Shown piece after piece: positions 42,513 through 49,891 of a stretch of DNA of 64,000 bases. Both the position numbers and the translations under genes were made by a program. Below the pieces are notes generated by a model. It worked only from the letters and a program-made list of their open reading frames with translations. It had not been told where the DNA came from and did no database searches. The DNA comes from Candidatus Nitrosopumilus sp. (GTDB lineage: Archaea > Thermoproteota > Nitrososphaeria > Nitrososphaerales > Nitrosopumilaceae), in contig VMDM01000024.1 of the NCBI GenBank assembly GCA_008080815.1, positions 1 through 64,000 of the forward strand, written 5' to 3'. Every line of letters starts with the position of its first letter. Positions within the stretch are counted from its first letter, which is position 1.

Positions 42513-42668
42513 ATGATACAATGTAAATTATGTGGAACCCCTTTAGGTAAAAATCCAACAGTTGAAGAATTAGAAAACCATTGGAAAAAACATCACCATT
42601 GGCATTGGGAAGAGAATCAAGATAAAACAGTGCACGAGGCTATTTTAAAAAATTTTGATAAAATTTAG
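42513..42668 (+). CDS. Cys/His-rich microprotein (51 aa)
   Basis: MIQCKLCGTPLGKNPTVEEL then ENHWKKHHHWHWEENQ. CxxC at residues 4-7 and a His cluster at 23-31 fit a zinc finger of CxxC-HxxxH type. It lies 44 bases downstream of the basic protein gene. Function unknown. Confidence 0.5.
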   Translation: MIQCKLCGTPLGKNPTVEELENHWKKHHHWHWEENQDKTVHEAILKNFDKI

Positions 42669-42747
42669 CCTCAATGGATTAAATTAGATTTCAAGATAAG
42701 AATTTTTTAACATTGATTTTGTTAATAGGATTTTTTCATAAAATTCA

Positions 42748-42981
42748 ATGTCAAATATTAAAGCATATGACATCAAAGCAAAAAAAATTGTTTCAATGAA
42801 AAACCCACAGCCATATTTGATGAAGAATGGTTCATGGGCACTCAGAGGAACAAGTGCAGAAACGGGAATAAATTTATTCAAAATTGTTGGAAAAAATAAA
42901 CCAGAAATTCATAATTCTCGTTTTGATGTTTTTAGAAATATCTTCATCAGTAGAACATGCGAATGTAGCAAAGAGTGCTAA
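42748..42981 (+). CDS. DUF5679-like protein lacking the zinc cysteines
   Basis: A protein of 77 residues. Residues about 5-48 follow the small archaeal DUF5679 pattern as I know it (KxAYCVKC...KNPxxxxxKNGRxAxxGxCPxCG): here KAYDIKAKKIVSMKNPQPYL, then MKNGSWALRGTSAETGINLF. Both CxxC pairs are replaced (DxxA and SxxT), so the fold has apparently lost zinc. The C-terminal 25 residues add a different Cys cluster (RTCECSKEC). Function unknown; loss of metal suggests a different role or decay. Confidence 0.5.
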   Translation: MSNIKAYDIKAKKIVSMKNPQPYLMKNGSWALRGTSAETGINLFKIVGKNKPEIHNSRFDVFRNIFISRTCECSKEC

Positions 42982-43033
42982 TTCGTGTATTTTTTTTAGA
43001 AAGCATTAATTTGTGTTTTAGTTAAAAATAATT

Positions 43034-43498
43034 ATGTCTTATCAAATTGATTGGCGAAAAAATTTTTATGGGATTTCTTGGGCACATGAAAAAGATCGAC
43101 TAGTCCTGTCTTTAGTTTTTGAAGATAAGATTGAATCAAAAGAAATTTCAAATAATATTGAAAAATGGAGTGATAAATTTACACGATTAACAATAATTGA
43201 AAAAGTAGATGATGAATTTGCCATATGTTGTTATCAAGATCCACAAGTATCAAAAACTGAAAAACATATTGGATTATTTAGAACTGGTATGAGACAAAGT
43301 GGTGGATATCAACAAGTAAAACCCTTTTTTAAAGAGAAATCCCCAATGATACAAATTGCTTTTGCAGCAGATGCCATAGATATTACTACATATGAAGAGA
43401 TATCCAGACTTATCCCCATTAGAAAATTTAGAATAATTAATGAAAGAGATTTGAAAAAACAGGAATTTTTCTATGAAAAAACTGCTAATTCCAGCTAA
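43034..43498 (+). CDS. Hypothetical protein (154 aa)
   Basis: Not recognised. Starts MSYQIDWRKNFYGISWAHEK, beta-rich with VLSLVFEDKIESKEISNNIE and RLTIIEKVDDEFAICCYQ, then a helical end with LIPIRKFRIINERDL. It contains a CC pair. Soluble. Nothing about its context points to a role. Confidence 0.5.
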   Translation: MSYQIDWRKNFYGISWAHEKDRLVLSLVFEDKIESKEISNNIEKWSDKFTRLTIIEKVDDEFAICCYQDPQVSKTEKHIGLFRTGMRQSGGYQQVKPFFKEKSPMIQIAFAADAIDITTYEEISRLIPIRKFRIINERDLKKQEFFYEKTANSS

Positions 43499-43554
43499 CT
43501 GGAAAAAGACAAATCATTCATTCTTTTTAAATATAAAAATTGTTTAACACCATT

Positions 43555-43626
43555 ATGAATGAAAGTAACTCTAAAAATGATTGGGAAGAAGTAATAGGAT
43601 TATCATGGTTAATATCTGAAGAGTGA
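43555..43626 (+). CDS. Possible microprotein (23 aa)
   Basis: Reads MNESNSKNDWEEVIGLSWLI then SEE. Short acidic helical peptide, ATG start, with no known relatives. Kept only as a possibility because it sits in a gap between two genes. Confidence 0.2.
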   Translation: MNESNSKNDWEEVIGLSWLISEE

Positions 43627-43649
43627 TTAATTAAAAGAAAAAATTACAC

Positions 43650-43874
43650 TCAGTCATTTTTTTGGAAATCATAATTATTGATAATCTCATCAACAGAACT
43701 CTTGATTGTTTTTTTAATATCTTCAGGCATCATACCAGAAAACTGCATGAATTTGATTTGATCTAATATTGAAAAATGAACTCTACCTTGAAGATAATCT
43801 ATTATGGAATAGCCCTTTTTTGGAAATTCGGTGGTAAACAATTCTTTATCTGAAATATCTTTATCATCCAACAT
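43650..43874 (-). CDS. Hypothetical protein (74 aa)
   Basis: Reads MLDDKDISDKELFTTEFPKK then GYSIIDYLQGRVHFSILDQI and ends DFQKND. Small, soluble, probably helical, with no motif recognised. Flanked by genes on the other strand. Confidence 0.45.
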   Translation of the reverse strand: MLDDKDISDKELFTTEFPKKGYSIIDYLQGRVHFSILDQIKFMQFSGMMPEDIKKTIKSSVDEIINNYDFQKND

Positions 43875-43940
43875 AATTCATTGTAAAAACCCCCTATTAA
43901 ATTCCAAATATTGATTAAAGTGAAAAAACTGTAAAAAACT

Positions 43941-44291
43941 ATGACTGAATTTGTTAGTAAACCTTATGATAAAATCTATGTAAGAGACATGATCAAACTA
44001 GACCTAGATGATTTAATCGCAATGATGTCTTCTCTAGAATCTGCAAATGCATATTGGGTAGATGGTGTACTTTTTGCAAGTTTTGCAATGACTGAATCTG
44101 AAGAATTAGCTAAAAAAGAAATGGAGAATGAGATGTATCTTGATAAAATAATTTTTGCAAAATATGAAAAATATACTAAAACAGTCAAATCTTCTATTAA
44201 TTTAGAAATCGGAGTTCTTAATATGCAAAAAAGTAAATTATATCGAGAATTAATACAATGGTTAAAACAACAATCAATATGGAATGAGTGA
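43941..44291 (+). CDS. Helical hypothetical protein (116 aa)
   Basis: Starts MTEFVSKPYDKIYVRDMIKL; long helical middle with FAMTESEELAKKEMENEMYL and a Lys-rich end (LYRELIQWLKQQSIWNE). No catalytic or metal motif. Convergent with the next gene. Function unknown. Confidence 0.5.
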   Translation: MTEFVSKPYDKIYVRDMIKLDLDDLIAMMSSLESANAYWVDGVLFASFAMTESEELAKKEMENEMYLDKIIFAKYEKYTKTVKSSINLEIGVLNMQKSKLYRELIQWLKQQSIWNE

Positions 44292-44295
44292 ATTT

Positions 44296-44685
44296 TTAAT
44301 CATTTGAATTTTCAAAAAACTTTTTTTGGAATTCAAAAAGTGTAGAACTGTTAGAATTCCACAATTTGAAGGAATTTTTATAAAATTCTAAAACTGAAAT
44401 TATATTATTATGGATATTTTTTCTAAACTTAGAATATTCTTCTGATTGTAATTCAAAAATTTGTGCTAAAATTTTAAATGCATCATCGCTAAATCCGATT
44501 TTTTTATAATAATTTCTATTAATGTTATAATTATGAAAAAAAGCATCTTTCATGGCTTTATAGGATTCATTTTGTAGATCAAATAGTGTTTGTTGAAAAT
44601 GTGGAACAAAGTATTCTGTTTCTGAAAAATTTTTCTGAAAGACTTTAGATAAAGTTTCAAAATAGTCATCGCTGTTTTCAGCCAT
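44296..44685 (-). CDS. Helical protein, possibly phasin-like (129 aa)
   Basis: Starts MAENSDDYFETLSKVFQKNF, all-helical with FHNYNINRNYYKKIGF and a repeating aromatic-polar pattern. This resembles phasins (polyhydroxyalkanoate granule coats) in composition only; no signature was identified. It is on the minus strand, convergent with the preceding gene. Confidence 0.45.
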   Translation of the reverse strand: MAENSDDYFETLSKVFQKNFSETEYFVPHFQQTLFDLQNESYKAMKDAFFHNYNINRNYYKKIGFSDDAFKILAQIFELQSEEYSKFRKNIHNNIISVLEFYKNSFKLWNSNSSTLFEFQKKFFENSND

Positions 44686-44841
44686 AATTTACTCGTAAAA
44701 TTATGGAATATAAGGGATCAATTAGATACCTGTGTTTCTATTTTCATATTTTAATTAAAAAAATTATAAAAAAATCTAAAAAAATTTGAAAATATTACCA
44801 ATTAAAAAATTACTTTTATACCACATTTTGAATAAATTGTT

Positions 44842-44952
44842 ATGAATCAAGTACCTAATCACAAGTTACTTGAAGAAAGTATGAAAGAATTTGACAGATT
44901 GAAAAGAAGTATTGAAAATATTGAAAAACTCTCAAAAGATTTTGATAATTAA
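44842..44952 (+). CDS. Possible helical microprotein (36 aa)
   Basis: MNQVPNHKLLEESMKEFDRL then KRSIENIEKLSKDFDN, an amphipathic coiled-coil-like helix. ATG start, 33 bases before the next zinc gene. The long A+T-rich stretch before it (44686-44841) holds no other gene. Confidence 0.4.
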   Translation: MNQVPNHKLLEESMKEFDRLKRSIENIEKLSKDFDN

Positions 44953-44984
44953 AAAATTATAAAATTTCAAATTACAAATAAAAA

Positions 44985-45191
44985 ATGATCCCTATGGACA
45001 ATCCTAAAGAAATTAACACAGTGTATTGGGATGAATCATCCAAATCATGGAAATTCAAACTAGTCAAAGTTGATGAATATTTTGGATTCACGACTTGCCA
45101 ACGATGTCAAAAACCCATGTCTCACAATATTAAATCAAATAATGAGTATCAAGTGGTGTATGTTCAATGTGGTTGTTCAAAAAATAGATGA
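44985..45191 (+). CDS. Zinc-ribbon-like protein (68 aa)
   Basis: Starts MIPMDNPKEINTVYWDESSK (or at the second Met). CxxC at 38-41 (TCQRCQKP) and CxC in VQCGCSKNR near the C-terminus could hold a zinc ion with the nearby His47. No family was recognised. Confidence 0.5.
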   Translation: MIPMDNPKEINTVYWDESSKSWKFKLVKVDEYFGFTTCQRCQKPMSHNIKSNNEYQVVYVQCGCSKNR

Positions 45192-45192
45192 A

Positions 45193-45267
45193 CTAGAAAA
45201 AATTCATGTAAACTAGGATACCAGAAAGAATTACAATTAAAATTGATGGTGGAATCCAGGATTTCAT
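45193..45267 (-). CDS. Possible membrane microprotein (24 aa)
   Basis: MKSWIPPSILIVILSGILVY then MNFF, a single hydrophobic helix. It overlaps the 3' end of the nuclease gene by 4 bases (45264-45267), which is a typical operon coupling. Low confidence because it is so short. Confidence 0.35.
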   Translation of the reverse strand: MKSWIPPSILIVILSGILVYMNFF

Positions 45268-45929
45268 AATTGTGAGTCTAAATAATATTTTTCAATTCTC
45301 TCATGTAAATCTTCCACATATTCATTGGGTGATTTAATAAATTCTTGACGCGTATTTTTTTCACTACTAACAAGAATAACAATTTGATCTATTTTTTGAC
45401 CCGTGATCTCTTGAAACATTAATGAATAACAGGTAGTTTGTAAATAGTATTCATACATGTATTCATCATATACGGGTTTTCTTTTTGTTTTATAATCAAT
45501 GATTGATAATTTGCCATTATATTTTGCAATAAGATCACTAGTTCCAGCCACTCGCAATTTATCAGAATACATTTTTTGTTCAATTCCAACCACCTCAGAA
45601 ATATTTTGTAAAAATGATTTTAGATTATGAAAGTGGGCAATAGGTAGTAAATCAAATTCTTCCAAGTATAACTGATTTTTAAGATAATCCTCAATTATTT
45701 TATGAGATTGTGTACCAATGTGTTGAGCTTGTTCAGTAATGAATTTATGAGCAGGTTCATTTTCTTTCCAATTTTGTAGACTCTGTTTTTTTTCATCAGA
45801 TGAAGTTTTAGATAAAATTGTGCTAATTGATGGATATATTTCATCAAATTTTGTTTTATACCAATGTCCATCTTCTCTGTCTAAAAGAACAGGCGTTCTT
45901 GCAGTTAGCATTTCGTTCAGGGTGACCAT
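45264..45929 (-). CDS. PD-(D/E)XK nuclease, MGME1/RecB-like
   Basis: A nuclease of 221 residues from the ATG at 45929 (a TTG at 45938 is in frame). It has IGTQSHKIIEDYL with the leading His (H76), the acidic VVGIEQKMYS (E117), and the core LRVAGTSDLIAKYNGKLSII then DYKTKRK: D132, D145 and K147 give the PD-(D/E)XK motif. The layout is close to MGME1 and RecB-family exonucleases, which trim single-stranded DNA ends. No helicase is fused. Neighbours are unrecognised, but an AlkA-type repair gene is 0.8 kb further on. Confidence 0.72.
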   Translation of the reverse strand: MVTLNEMLTARTPVLLDREDGHWYKTKFDEIYPSISTILSKTSSDEKKQSLQNWKENEPAHKFITEQAQHIGTQSHKIIEDYLKNQLYLEEFDLLPIAHFHNLKSFLQNISEVVGIEQKMYSDKLRVAGTSDLIAKYNGKLSIIDYKTKRKPVYDEYMYEYYLQTTCYSLMFQEITGQKIDQIVILVSSEKNTRQEFIKSPNEYVEDLHERIEKYYLDSQL

Positions 45930-45954
45930 AGACTTCAATTATAATTTACATATA

Positions 45955-46347
45955 TCAAGACATCATTTCTTGAAATTTATTGAATTCAGATTTTGTTTTA
46001 ACAAACTGATCAGTATGTACTAAAAAAGAGAGTTTTATTTCAAAATTTTTGCTTATTATGAAAATTTTTTCTGTAAAAATAAGAGATTCAATGAATTCAT
46101 CATTAGGATAAATTACATATTTCAAATTTTGTTTATCAATTAAAATATTCAGGGTGAAACCAAATAGAAGCCCATTTTTTTCATCTTTATTTAAGAACCC
46201 CCTTAAAGTAACATGATGAATTTTCTTATTGTCACCAAAAAAGTCATCATCAAGAATACAACATGCAGGCATTCCTTTGATATGTAAAATTATTGATTCG
46301 TGTGTTTTTTGGTAATCTTCAACATTTGTCATTTTATCTAAAGGCAT
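45955..46347 (-). CDS. Hypothetical protein (130 aa)
   Basis: From the ATG at 46347 (a TTG at 46356 is in frame). Starts MPLDKMTNVEDYQKTHESII. It has LHIKGMPACCILDDDFFGDN with a CC pair, then beta-rich FGFTLNILIDKQNLKYVIYP, ending EFNKFQEMMS. No motif recognised. Adjacent to the nuclease gene on the same strand, 25 bases upstream of it, so they may be one transcript. Confidence 0.5.
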   Translation of the reverse strand: MPLDKMTNVEDYQKTHESIILHIKGMPACCILDDDFFGDNKKIHHVTLRGFLNKDEKNGLLFGFTLNILIDKQNLKYVIYPNDEFIESLIFTEKIFIISKNFEIKLSFLVHTDQFVKTKSEFNKFQEMMS

Positions 46348-46392
46348 TGATTTCAAACATATTGTTAAGTAACAGTATTTGAAAATTTACTT

Positions 46393-46539
46393 ATGGATGA
46401 TTTAGATGAATCAATTGGAAAAATTTTACTAGAACTACAAAAAGATGACCCTGATCTATTTTTAGAGATTCTTAAGAAAACAAAAGAGGGAGATATGGAA
46501 TTACTAGATGAGTTTCAAAAAAATGAATTTACAGAATAA
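46393..46539 (+). CDS. Small acidic helical protein (48 aa)
   Basis: MDDLDESIGKILLELQKDDP then DLFLEILKKTKEGDMELLDE. Acidic and helical, no motif. ATG start. Next gene on the strand 21 bases on, so it may be in the same operon as the glycosylase. Confidence 0.45.
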   Translation: MDDLDESIGKILLELQKDDPDLFLEILKKTKEGDMELLDEFQKNEFTE

Positions 46540-46560
46540 GTCAATTTCATCAGTACAATA

Positions 46561-46776
46561 ATGAATTTTTTATCTAAAAAAGTATTAGAGATTCAAAAAA
46601 GAAAACTTGATGAATCAGAAAAAAAATTATTAGAAATTAGAATTAAAATTAAAAGACTTGAAGAAAATAATGATGAAATTTCTATAATAAATAATGAAAA
46701 AAAATTAGAAAAAATTTGGGAATCAAACATAATAAAAATAAAAAAAGAGATAGATAAAATTGAGAAACATGGTTGA
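46561..46776 (+). CDS. Coiled-coil protein overlapping alkA (71 aa)
   Basis: MNFLSKKVLEIQKRKLDESE and a long heptad helix (LLEIRIKIKRLEENNDEISI) with many Lys and Glu. Its 3' end overlaps the start of the glycosylase gene, so the two are coupled. Function unknown; a structural or partner protein is possible. Confidence 0.5.
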   Translation: MNFLSKKVLEIQKRKLDESEKKLLEIRIKIKRLEENNDEISIINNEKKLEKIWESNIIKIKKEIDKIEKHG

Positions 46777-47371
46777 AGATTATATCAAAATTCTTCAAAA
46801 AGATAGAATTATGAAAAAAATAATACAAAATGTAGGTCCATGCACTATACGAAAAATACCAAACCCCTTTGAAGCATTAATTGATGGGATAATTACGCAG
46901 CAAATTTCAGATAGTGCAGGTCAGGCTATAGCATTAAGATTTAGACAATTCTTCAATGGTAAATTTCCTACTCCTCAAATGATTTTAGAGCATAATGAAA
47001 TTGAATTAAAAAGTGTGGGATTATCTAGAATGAAATCACAGTATATTTTAGATATTTCACAAAAAGTCATTAATGGTGAATTAAATTTTAAAAAATTTAC
47101 TAAACTTGAAGACGAAGAAATAATTTCAGAATTAATAAAAATACGAGGTATAGGAAGATGGACTGCAGAAATGTATTTAATTTTTGGGTTAGGTAGAAAA
47201 GACATTTTCCCATTAGGAGATTTAGGATTGATCAACGGAATTAAGAAAATTTATTCATTAAACAATCCTGATATTTCAGACATCAAAAATATTTCAAACA
47301 AATGGAAACCATATAGAACTTTTGGTACATGGTATATTTGGAAAGGAGTGAAAAATTTCCAATACGTATGA
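46769..47371 (+). CDS. AlkA-type DNA-3-methyladenine glycosylase
   Basis: A 200-residue HhH-GPD enzyme (an ATG at 46760, three codons earlier, is an alternative start). GIITQQISDSAGQAIA is the N-terminal wedge region, LKSVGLSRMKSQYILDIS is a helix and the hairpin is IKIRGIGRWTAEMYL. The catalytic Asp lies in FPLGDLGL. It lacks the extra N-terminal domain of E. coli AlkA, as archaeal and Mag1-like members do. It excises alkylated bases. It overlaps the coiled-coil gene at 46561-46776. Confidence 0.85.
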   Translation: MVEDYIKILQKDRIMKKIIQNVGPCTIRKIPNPFEALIDGIITQQISDSAGQAIALRFRQFFNGKFPTPQMILEHNEIELKSVGLSRMKSQYILDISQKVINGELNFKKFTKLEDEEIISELIKIRGIGRWTAEMYLIFGLGRKDIFPLGDLGLINGIKKIYSLNNPDISDIKNISNKWKPYRTFGTWYIWKGVKNFQYV

Positions 47372-47428
47372 TTGGCATTAGAAGATTTAATGGATTTTAT
47401 TTAAATACATATTTTCTTCATTTCAAAT

Positions 47429-47596
47429 ATGAGCTATAATGATATTTCTGACATGTTTGGCGAATACACAAAATCCAATTCAAAAAATTGTCAGCACTTG
47501 AAAGAGTTGTTTGAGCAAGCAATTGTTCAAATGATTGATGAGGGTGAAATTGAAGTTCAAGAAATCATCATCAAAAATAAACAAGTTAAAAAATAA
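47429..47596 (+). CDS. Hypothetical protein (55 aa)
   Basis: MSYNDISDMFGEYTKSNSKN then CQHLKELFEQAIVQMIDEGE, a small helical protein with a single Cys. ATG start. It lies 57 bases past the glycosylase. No motif; low information. Confidence 0.4.
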   Translation: MSYNDISDMFGEYTKSNSKNCQHLKELFEQAIVQMIDEGEIEVQEIIIKNKQVKK

Positions 47597-47608
47597 TCAA
47601 TTTTCTTA

Positions 47609-47818
47609 CTAGAGATTATTTTTAACTAAATTTTGTTGTGAAAAATGTATTTGACAAAATAGTACTGTTCCATGAGCAAATGTTTTTGCTGAGATTGATA
47701 ATCCATCTTCTAGTCCTTTTCCACACACATAACACTCTACTTTGGAAACAGATGTTTTTTTGGTAGATAGGTTATGAAATTCAAAATCATGAATTATTGT
47801 TTGTTTGAGCTCCTGCAT
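47609..47818 (-). CDS. Zinc-finger protein (69 aa)
   Basis: From the ATG at 47818 (frame open to a TTG at 47836). It has VECYVCGKGLEDGL (CxxC) and LFCQIHFSQQ (CxxH), a CxxC-CxxH treble-clef-like set. It is divergent from trpE with its start about 50 bases from it. Function unknown. Confidence 0.5.
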   Translation of the reverse strand: MQELKQTIIHDFEFHNLSTKKTSVSKVECYVCGKGLEDGLSISAKTFAHGTVLFCQIHFSQQNLVKNNL

Positions 47819-47840
47819 TAACTCTAGACCGATCAACTTT

Positions 47841-47866
47841 CATTTAAAGGTACCGTACTTTACGGT
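47841..47866. promoter_or_regulatory. trpE promoter with ACCGTA-CTT-TACGGT palindrome
   Basis: CATTTAAAGG (47841-47850) is a TATA-like box centred 25 bases before the trpE ATG at 47871. Just downstream of it lies ACCGTA-CTT-TACGGT (47852-47866), a perfect 6-bp inverted repeat with a 3-base centre, ending 4 bases before the ATG. The site overlaps the region where RNA polymerase would start, so it is a natural repressor operator. The regulator is not known. Confidence 0.6.
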
Positions 47867-47870
47867 TATT

Positions 47871-49295
47871 ATGCGTAAATTATTAAAAAATAAGAAAATT
47901 CAACATCTACCATTAAATATTAAGCCTCTAAAATTTTCTTTATGGGTGGACACCTTTGGAGAAAAATCAGTAAAGATAATTCCTTTAGATTTATCTGAAA
48001 ATCAATTTGAAATTTATAATAAAATATCACGAAATTATTCACATTCATTTCTATTCGAATCCCTTACAGGACCTGAAGAATTAGCCGAAACTTCTGTAAT
48101 GGGATTTGACCCAAAAATAATTTTTAGAGGATACAAAGATCATGTTGAAATTATAGAAAATGATTCTATAACAAAAATCAATTCCTCCAACCCTTTTCTT
48201 GAATTAAAAAAAATCTTACCTGTAACAGAGGAGCAGAAGTATAGATATCTAGGAGGAGCAGTAGGAGTAGTAAATTATGATGCAATTAGATTAGTAGAAC
48301 AAATTCCAGATACTCATGATTCACCAGAAATTCTGATGGAGTTTGGAATATTTGATGATGGTTTATTGTATGATAATCAAAAAAATAAATTATTTTATTT
48401 TTATCATGAAAAAAATCGTTTTGATCAATTAAAAATTAAAGATGAAAGTTATGGAAAATTTGAATCATCGGAAATAATACCCAATATGAATAAAGAAGAA
48501 TTTACCAAAATTGTGAATATAGCAAAAAAATACATTCATGATGGTGATATTTTTCAAGCTGTATTATCTAGAAAATTTGAATTTACAGTAAAAGGAGATA
48601 ATTTATCATTATATAGAACATTAAGAAATCTCAATCCTTCACCATACATGTACCATCTAAAACAAGCAAACAAAACTCTAATTGGAGCATCTCCTGAAAT
48701 GCTAGTAAGAATCACTGGAAAAAAAGTTGAGACTTTTCCAATTGCTGGAACAAGAAAAATTACAGATGATGAAGAAAAAAACTCACTACTAGCTACAGAA
48801 TTAATTGAGGATGAAAAAGAATTAGCAGAACATACAATGCTTGTGGATTTAGGAAGAAATGATATTGGAAGAGTATGCGAATATGGAAGTGTCCATCCTG
48901 AATCATTAATGAAAATTAAACGATTTAGTCATGTTCAGCATATTGTCAGTCACATCGTGGGCAATCTTGATGAAAAGAATGACATGTTTGATGCATTTCA
49001 GGCAGTCTTTCCTGCAGGAACTGTTTCTGGTGCACCCAAAGTTAGAGCCATGGAAATAATCGAGGAATTAGAGCCTGATTTCAGAGGACCTTATGCAGGT
49101 GCAGTAGGGTATTTTTCATCTAATGGGTGTTGTGATTTTGCAATTGCAATTAGAAGTATTTTCATAGAAAATGACAAAGGATTTGTTCAATCAGGTGCAG
49201 GAATTGTTTCTGATTCAATTGCAGAGAATGAATTTAAAGAGACGGAGCACAAAGCCAACGCCATGTTAGAGGCATTAAAGGAGACATCAAAATGA
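47871..49295 (+). CDS. trpE: Anthranilate synthase component I
   Basis: TrpE makes anthranilate from chorismate with ammonia from TrpG. The family feedback motif LLES appears as LFES (SFLFESLTGPEELAE). The catalytic core includes AVLSRKFEF, AGTRKITDDEEKN, LVDLGRNDIGRVC and FPAGTVSGAPKVRAMEIIEE. The open frame extends to a GTG at 47805, but the ATG at 47871 has the TATA box and gives 474 residues, typical. Overlaps trpG by 4 bases. Confidence 0.95.
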   Translation: MRKLLKNKKIQHLPLNIKPLKFSLWVDTFGEKSVKIIPLDLSENQFEIYNKISRNYSHSFLFESLTGPEELAETSVMGFDPKIIFRGYKDHVEIIENDSITKINSSNPFLELKKILPVTEEQKYRYLGGAVGVVNYDAIRLVEQIPDTHDSPEILMEFGIFDDGLLYDNQKNKLFYFYHEKNRFDQLKIKDESYGKFESSEIIPNMNKEEFTKIVNIAKKYIHDGDIFQAVLSRKFEFTVKGDNLSLYRTLRNLNPSPYMYHLKQANKTLIGASPEMLVRITGKKVETFPIAGTRKITDDEEKNSLLATELIEDEKELAEHTMLVDLGRNDIGRVCEYGSVHPESLMKIKRFSHVQHIVSHIVGNLDEKNDMFDAFQAVFPAGTVSGAPKVRAMEIIEELEPDFRGPYAGAVGYFSSNGCCDFAIAIRSIFIENDKGFVQSGAGIVSDSIAENEFKETEHKANAMLEALKETSK

Positions 49296-49891
49296 GATTT
49301 TTAATTATTGACAATTATGATTCGTTTGTCTACAATATTGCACAGTATCTTGGAGAATTAAATGTGGATTGCGAAGTTATTCGTAATGATAAAATCACTT
49401 TACAGGAAATTCAAGAAAAAAATTATGATGGAATTATAATTTCACCAGGTCCTGGAACTCCAGAAGATAAAAAATATTTTGGAATATGTAGTGATGTAAT
49501 TAAAAAATTAGGATCAACCGTTCCTATTTTTGGTGTGTGTTTAGGACATCAAGGAATAATTGATGCATTTGGAGGTAAGGTGACTAATGCAGGATGTGTC
49601 AGACATGGAAAAACTAGCCAAGTAAATTATGTTGAATCTAAATTATTCAAGAATGTAAAAAATCCATTTAGAGCCACTAGATACCATAGTTTAGTTGGTG
49701 AAAAAACAAAAATTCCAGATGTTCTAAATGTTATTGCCACAGCAAATGACGATGGAGAAGTGATGGCAATAGAACATAAAGAATTTCTTATTCAAGGAGT
49801 TCAATTTCACCCAGAATCAATAATGACAGAAGATGGAAAAAAAATTCTAGATAATTTTGTTCAACAAGTTAAGGAGAGAAAAAATGTTTGA
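49292..49891 (+). CDS. trpG: Anthranilate synthase component II (glutamine amidotransferase)
   Basis: TrpG, 199 residues, a class I glutamine amidotransferase. The active-site Cys lies in FGVCLGHQGI, and the catalytic His and Glu in GVQFHPESIMTEDG. Its start codon is part of ATGA shared with the trpE stop, and its 3' end overlaps trpD by 8 bases. It supplies ammonia to TrpE. Confidence 0.95.
   Translation: MRFLIIDNYDSFVYNIAQYLGELNVDCEVIRNDKITLQEIQEKNYDGIIISPGPGTPEDKKYFGICSDVIKKLGSTVPIFGVCLGHQGIIDAFGGKVTNAGCVRHGKTSQVNYVESKLFKNVKNPFRATRYHSLVGEKTKIPDVLNVIATANDDGEVMAIEHKEFLIQGVQFHPESIMTEDGKKILDNFVQQVKERKNV

Noticed and set aside
44296-44685. Firm phasin annotation
   Set aside because: Helical composition alone supports it; no phasin signature or polyhydroxyalkanoate synthase neighbour is present.
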